A stretch of 8,676 nucleotides of DNA from DASQVO01 sp035640715 (GTDB lineage: Bacteria > Actinomycetota > Actinomycetes > Streptosporangiales > Streptosporangiaceae). Positions 7,301 through 8,676 of the stretch are shown here, piece by piece (positions within the stretch are counted from its first letter, which is position 1; every line of letters begins with the position of its first letter). A program made the translations under genes and the position numbers. Below the pieces are notes generated by a model. That model saw only the letters and a list, made by a program, of their open reading frames with translations, was not told the origin of the DNA and did not search any database. Location: the NCBI GenBank assembly GCA_035640715.1, contig DASQVO010000447.1, positions 1 through 8,676 of the forward strand, written 5' to 3'.

Positions 7301-7372
7301 AACAGGCTGGCGGGTTTCCAGCGGGGCGTGCGCGAGGCGCGTGCGGCCGCACCAAAGACTGAGGAGCCGTAG
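4358..7372 (+). CDS. cvnA: Conservon sensor histidine kinase-like protein with NIT domain (CvnA-type)
   Basis: Membrane sensor, about 1004 aa, first gene of the conservon. An Ala/Pro-rich cytoplasmic N-terminus (1-80) leads to TM1 (about 82-100). The extracytoplasmic nitrate/nitrite-sensor domain (about 101-386) carries the two characteristic helices, MEDERDLTAGF near 131-141 and EDQASEQRGTLYSAL near 256-270. TM2 spans about 387-409, then a HAMP linker (MIRPLRRL) to about 478. A dimerisation helix holds FRLDHLATRMRR with candidate phospho-acceptor His533. The ATPase domain shows ELLENATTFSP (Asn608), DSGVGIS (637-643) and MGLFVVGRLAARHG (668-681). A low-complexity tail of about 280 residues carries LPIFDSLESDWFRR (890-903), LPRRVPRANLVPG (949-961) and RSPEEVRNRLAGFQRGVR (about 975-992). 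GTG 4358 was chosen because GAGGTG precedes it by 8 nt. GTG 4340 lacks a ribosome-binding site. No response regulator is adjacent. The actual ligand is unknown. Confidence 0.93.
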   Translation: MRKRPVTRQREGGAAPGVPPAADAAVAAGEGAGDTAALSVAAGSPASPVPPSPGDADDASKPAARRGGSRLALSNWRVRRRLIALIAVPTIAAGILGGLRISSALGSAIAFKRVQQLAVLNSDVIRLAQNMEDERDLTAGFIAAGRPAGALHDQLTAQWSATNAAAQQVTGFAGSIGGSYPAVTRQDLSAVLARISDLDQLRSVVVNSQIPTTAVIGDYTNSVATLLTFTSIIGTGSNDSQLANDVIVLTALARAEDQASEQRGTLYSALVAGRFPPGGLASLQSEEAQQAADQADFQSSASLAEQQAFQNTVSGTQVDQAALEESLAASSGSGNGRLTIGVAPSAAASDWYQNMTFTVGKMRSVEQGLVGGIVNRSQALQSSAIRSAVIISAITLALLLLVLLITTFVARSMIRPLRRLREDALDIAGTRLPGMVRRLSEAGGEGGSAEIEPIGVASTDEIGEVARAFDQVHREAVRLAADEAMLRGNLNAMFVNLSRRSQSLIERQIALIDSLEQGEQDSERLSSLFRLDHLATRMRRNSENLLVLAGHEMSRRWSQPVPLVDVLRAAVSEIEQYERVVLNVQPGIAVVGQAVNDVVHLVAELLENATTFSPEDAQVYVSGQPLTSGGVLIDITDSGVGISDQEMAQMNWRLDNPPVVDVAVSRRMGLFVVGRLAARHGVRIRLRHAPSGGLTALVWLPDTVAAQEGPPLGRLRRFEVEDYGAGPSLSAPPVSGSGGALPSRPGLAAAGEAAARAAAAARLPRFSPPSSTPPNPVAGNGSQWVAGNGPQPASGSPANGAGRPAGPGNVPGQGVPLGPAAMTDAPGTDAWGESAAPGAGVRGGNAGGPPDPQAAPGSAVPQGPPNASADSPDGNVRVPVPADNGHEQRLPIFDSLESDWFRRGGTTHTATQDQARPRRESWSSPADDGWRAAQTVASPAAGGMTAAGLPRRVPRANLVPGSAGDPEMSGGGLTRSPEEVRNRLAGFQRGVREARAAAPKTEEP

Positions 7373-7469
7373 GACGACAGATGAGATCCCCCTATGAACG
7401 GCATATCGTACTAGTAAGCAAGCGACCGCGAAAAGGAGCCTGCATGACCGGGCAGCGAGGAGGGCACGA
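7373..7469 (+). other. 97-bp cvnA-cvnB spacer
   Basis: This is the only sizeable gap within the conservon. It holds two ribosome-binding sites: AAAAGGAG (7431-7438) serving a mini-ORF at 7444, and GGAGGG (7459-7464) serving cvnB at 7470. The first part (7373-7430) shows no clear hairpin or promoter. An internal promoter or processing site is possible but unsupported. Confidence 0.6.
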
Positions 7470-7473
7470 GTGA
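7444..7473 (+). CDS. 9-codon mini-ORF (MTGQRGGHE) coupled to the cvnB start
   Basis: ATG at 7444 stands 5 nt after AAAAGGAG, the strongest-looking ribosome-binding site in this operon. It reads MTGQRGGHE and stops at TGA (7471-7473). That stop overlaps the GTG start of cvnB (7470-7472) as GTGA, and cvnB has its own GGAGGG inside the mini-ORF. The arrangement suits translational coupling, in which ribosomes ending the short frame restart on cvnB. The peptide itself may have no function. Chance cannot be excluded for so short a frame. Confidence 0.4.
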   Translation: MTGQRGGHE

Positions 7474-7904
7474 GCACGCCAGGTCGTCCCACTCAGGACC
7501 TGGGCTGGCTGATCACCAACTTCGTCGAGCGGGTGCCTGATGTCGCTCATGCGGTCGTTGTGTCGTCCGATGGGTTGCCGCTTGCGTTTTCCGCGGGCTT
7601 CCCGCAAGAGCGCGCGGACCAGCTCGCCGCCGTCACATCGGGCCTGACCAGCCTGACGCAGGGTGCATCCCGCGTCTTCGAGGGCGGTGCGGTCGTCCAG
7701 ACGGTGGTGGAGATGCAGCGCGGCGTCCTCGTCATCATGGCGATCAGCAATGGCTCCAGCCTCGCCGTTCTCGCGGCGTCAACATGTGACCTGGGCCTGG
7801 TGGCCTACGAGATGACACTGTTGGTGGAGCGGGCCGGACGAGTCCTGACGCCGGCCACAAGGTCAGTAATGCAGGCATCCATCCCCGGGGATGGACGCCG
7901 GTGA
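7470..7904 (+). CDS. cvnB: Roadblock/LC7 domain protein (CvnB-type)
   Basis: Small cytoplasmic protein of 144 aa, a normal length. The roadblock/LC7 fold covers about 10-103, opening with DLGWLITNFVERVPDVAHAV (10-29) and SSDGLPLAFS (32-41), then a long helix (about 47-70) and strands near 74-103. The C-terminal helix (109-135) is typical of conservon members. In the family, roadblock proteins dimerise and bind small GTPases; MglB, for example, is the GTPase-activating partner of MglA. By analogy this protein should bind the CvnD-type GTPase encoded two genes downstream; that is inference. GTG 7470 is preceded by GGAGGG with a 5-nt spacer and overlaps the mini-ORF stop. The next gene starts 12 nt after its stop. 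Confidence 0.94.
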   Translation: MSTPGRPTQDLGWLITNFVERVPDVAHAVVVSSDGLPLAFSAGFPQERADQLAAVTSGLTSLTQGASRVFEGGAVVQTVVEMQRGVLVIMAISNGSSLAVLAASTCDLGLVAYEMTLLVERAGRVLTPATRSVMQASIPGDGRR

Positions 7905-7916
7905 CCGGAGGATGCG

Positions 7917-8447
7917 GTGGCGGCCCCAGGGCGTGGTGAGGACCGCCCGCTGCCAGGTGGCCCCGCGCGCTCATGGGAAAACCGGTCCGGGGCGTGGGAA
8001 GAGCGGCCGGAATCACGGGACCGCGGACCAGGTGCATGGGAAGGCCGGTCAGGATCGTGGGAAGACGCGGGGCTGCGCCGCGGTTTCCAGCGTTCCCCCG
8101 AGGATGAGGCGGTGGGCCGCCTGGTGCGGCCGTATACGGTGACCAAGGGCCGGACGCAGCCGCGTTATCAGCTTCAGGTCGAGGCGCTCGTCACTGCGAC
8201 CGTCTACGAGCCACGCGACCTGTCCGTGCTGGCTCCTGAATGCCAGGCGATCCTGCAGTTCTGCAGGGACTGGAGATCGGTGGCGGAGATCTCCGCCGTG
8301 CTGCGGCTGCCGCTGGGCGTGGCAAGGATTCTCATCGCAGACATGGGGGCGGATGGGCTGGTGCGCATCCACCAGCGTGAAGATGCGGAAGGGCGTCCCG
8401 ACCTTAACCTGCTCGAAAGGGTGCTTAGTGGACTCCGTAAGCTCTAG
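7917..8447 (+). CDS. cvnC: DUF742 protein (CvnC-type) with heptad-repeat N-terminal extension
   Basis: Third conservon protein, 176 aa. The conserved DUF742 part occupies about 64-176: GRLVRPYTVTKGRTQP (67-82), then LQVEALVTA and a predicted winged-helix-like region (WRSVAEISAVLRLPLGVARILIADMGADGLVRIH, about 118-151). Family members bind partners in the conservon complex; their biochemical role is not settled. The first 63 residues are hydrophilic and hold five heptads of the form (S/A)WE-x-R-x-G. GTG 7917 was chosen because GGAGG (7907-7911) lies 5 nt upstream. Usual DUF742 proteins are near 120 aa, so the extension makes this one long. Its 3' end overlaps the GTPase gene by 20 nt. Confidence 0.92.
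   Translation: MAAPGRGEDRPLPGGPARSWENRSGAWEERPESRDRGPGAWEGRSGSWEDAGLRRGFQRSPEDEAVGRLVRPYTVTKGRTQPRYQLQVEALVTATVYEPRDLSVLAPECQAILQFCRDWRSVAEISAVLRLPLGVARILIADMGADGLVRIHQREDAEGRPDLNLLERVLSGLRKL
7971..8075 (+). repeat. Five in-frame 21-bp units encoding Trp-Glu heptads
   Basis: The units translate as SWENRSG, AWEERPE, SRDRGPG, AWEGRSG and SWEDAGL. The pattern TGGGAA recurs at the same place in units 1, 2, 4 and 5. In unit 3 the Trp codon TGG is CGG, so Trp becomes Arg, consistent with one transition in an old tandem array. The repeats lie in the cvnC N-terminal extension, ahead of the DUF742 domain. Confidence 0.75.
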
Positions 8448-8676
8448 CGTCGCCCGGCCGCAGGGGGTTCCGGCCGCGATGACCTCTGTGAAGATCGTGG
8501 TGGCCGGCGGGTTCGGCGTCGGTAAGACCACGTTCGTCGGCTCGGTGTCGGAGATCACGCCGCTCACCACAGAGGCCTTGATGACGGTCGCGAGCACCAA
8601 CGTGGATGACCTGTCGCACGTCCCCGACAAGAGCACCACGACGGTCGCGATGGACTTCGGGCGGATAACGCTCGAG
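8428..8676 (+). CDS. cvnD: Conservon small GTPase (CvnD-type, MglA/Ras-like), 3' end beyond the window
   Basis: The first 83 codons of the fourth conservon gene are present. After a short tail, VKIVVAGGFGVGKTTFVGSV carries the P-loop G-x4-GKT (residues 27-34) that binds GTP phosphates. Thr residues in KSTTTVAMDFG (69-78) fit the switch I/G2 region. The G3, NKxD and SAx motifs would lie past the window end. Relatives are about 190-200 aa and act as the switch of the conservon complex, with the roadblock protein as likely regulator. GTG 8428 was chosen because AAAGGG (8416-8421) lies 6 nt upstream, giving a 20-nt overlap with cvnC. ATG 8479, after a GGGGG run, is an alternative start 17 codons later and would leave a compact GTPase. 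Confidence 0.93.
   Translation, partial: MDSVSSSVARPQGVPAAMTSVKIVVAGGFGVGKTTFVGSVSEITPLTTEALMTVASTNVDDLSHVPDKSTTTVAMDFGRITLE

Overview
The window is high-GC DNA with the codon usage, GTG starts and gene families of a filamentous-type actinobacterium (Streptomyces, Streptosporangiales or a relative). The genus cannot be fixed from the sequence. Two unrelated gene blocks are divergently transcribed away from a roughly 1.05-kb, lower-GC, repeat-bearing spacer.

Left block, minus strand, read from about 3290 down to 1: a lipoprotein substrate-binding protein of the SsuA/TauA/NMT1 type (SBP2), a 381-bp spacer with several dyads, a clear paralogue of that protein (SBP1), a TauC/SsuC-type ABC permease 6 nt further on, and the first 24 codons of another gene that overlaps the permease stop as ATGA. 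That last gene is where the ATPase of the importer would be expected. Together they look like an importer for a small organic nutrient (sulfonate, taurine, nitrate or thiamine-precursor class; substrate unknown) served by two binding proteins.

Right block, plus strand, from 4358 to the window end: a textbook actinobacterial conservon (cvnA-B-C-D). It has a large membrane sensor histidine kinase-like protein with an extracytoplasmic nitrate/nitrite-sensor (NIT) domain, a roadblock/LC7 protein, a DUF742 winged-helix-like protein, and the start of a small Ras/MglA-like GTPase that runs off the end. In known conservons these proteins assemble at the membrane in a G-protein-like signalling complex.

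The spacer (3291-4357) holds a decayed ISAs1-family transposase fragment (minus strand, about 3400-3590), short dyads, a perfect 16-bp tandem duplication (4039-4070), and no convincing intact gene. The least expected details are a 9-codon mini-ORF with a strong Shine-Dalgarno whose stop overlaps the cvnB start, a five-unit 21-bp repeat coding Trp-Glu heptads in the cvnC N-terminus, and an alternating TGACA/TGTCA array upstream of SBP1. I found no wholly new system. These are candidate regulatory or structural novelties inside known families.
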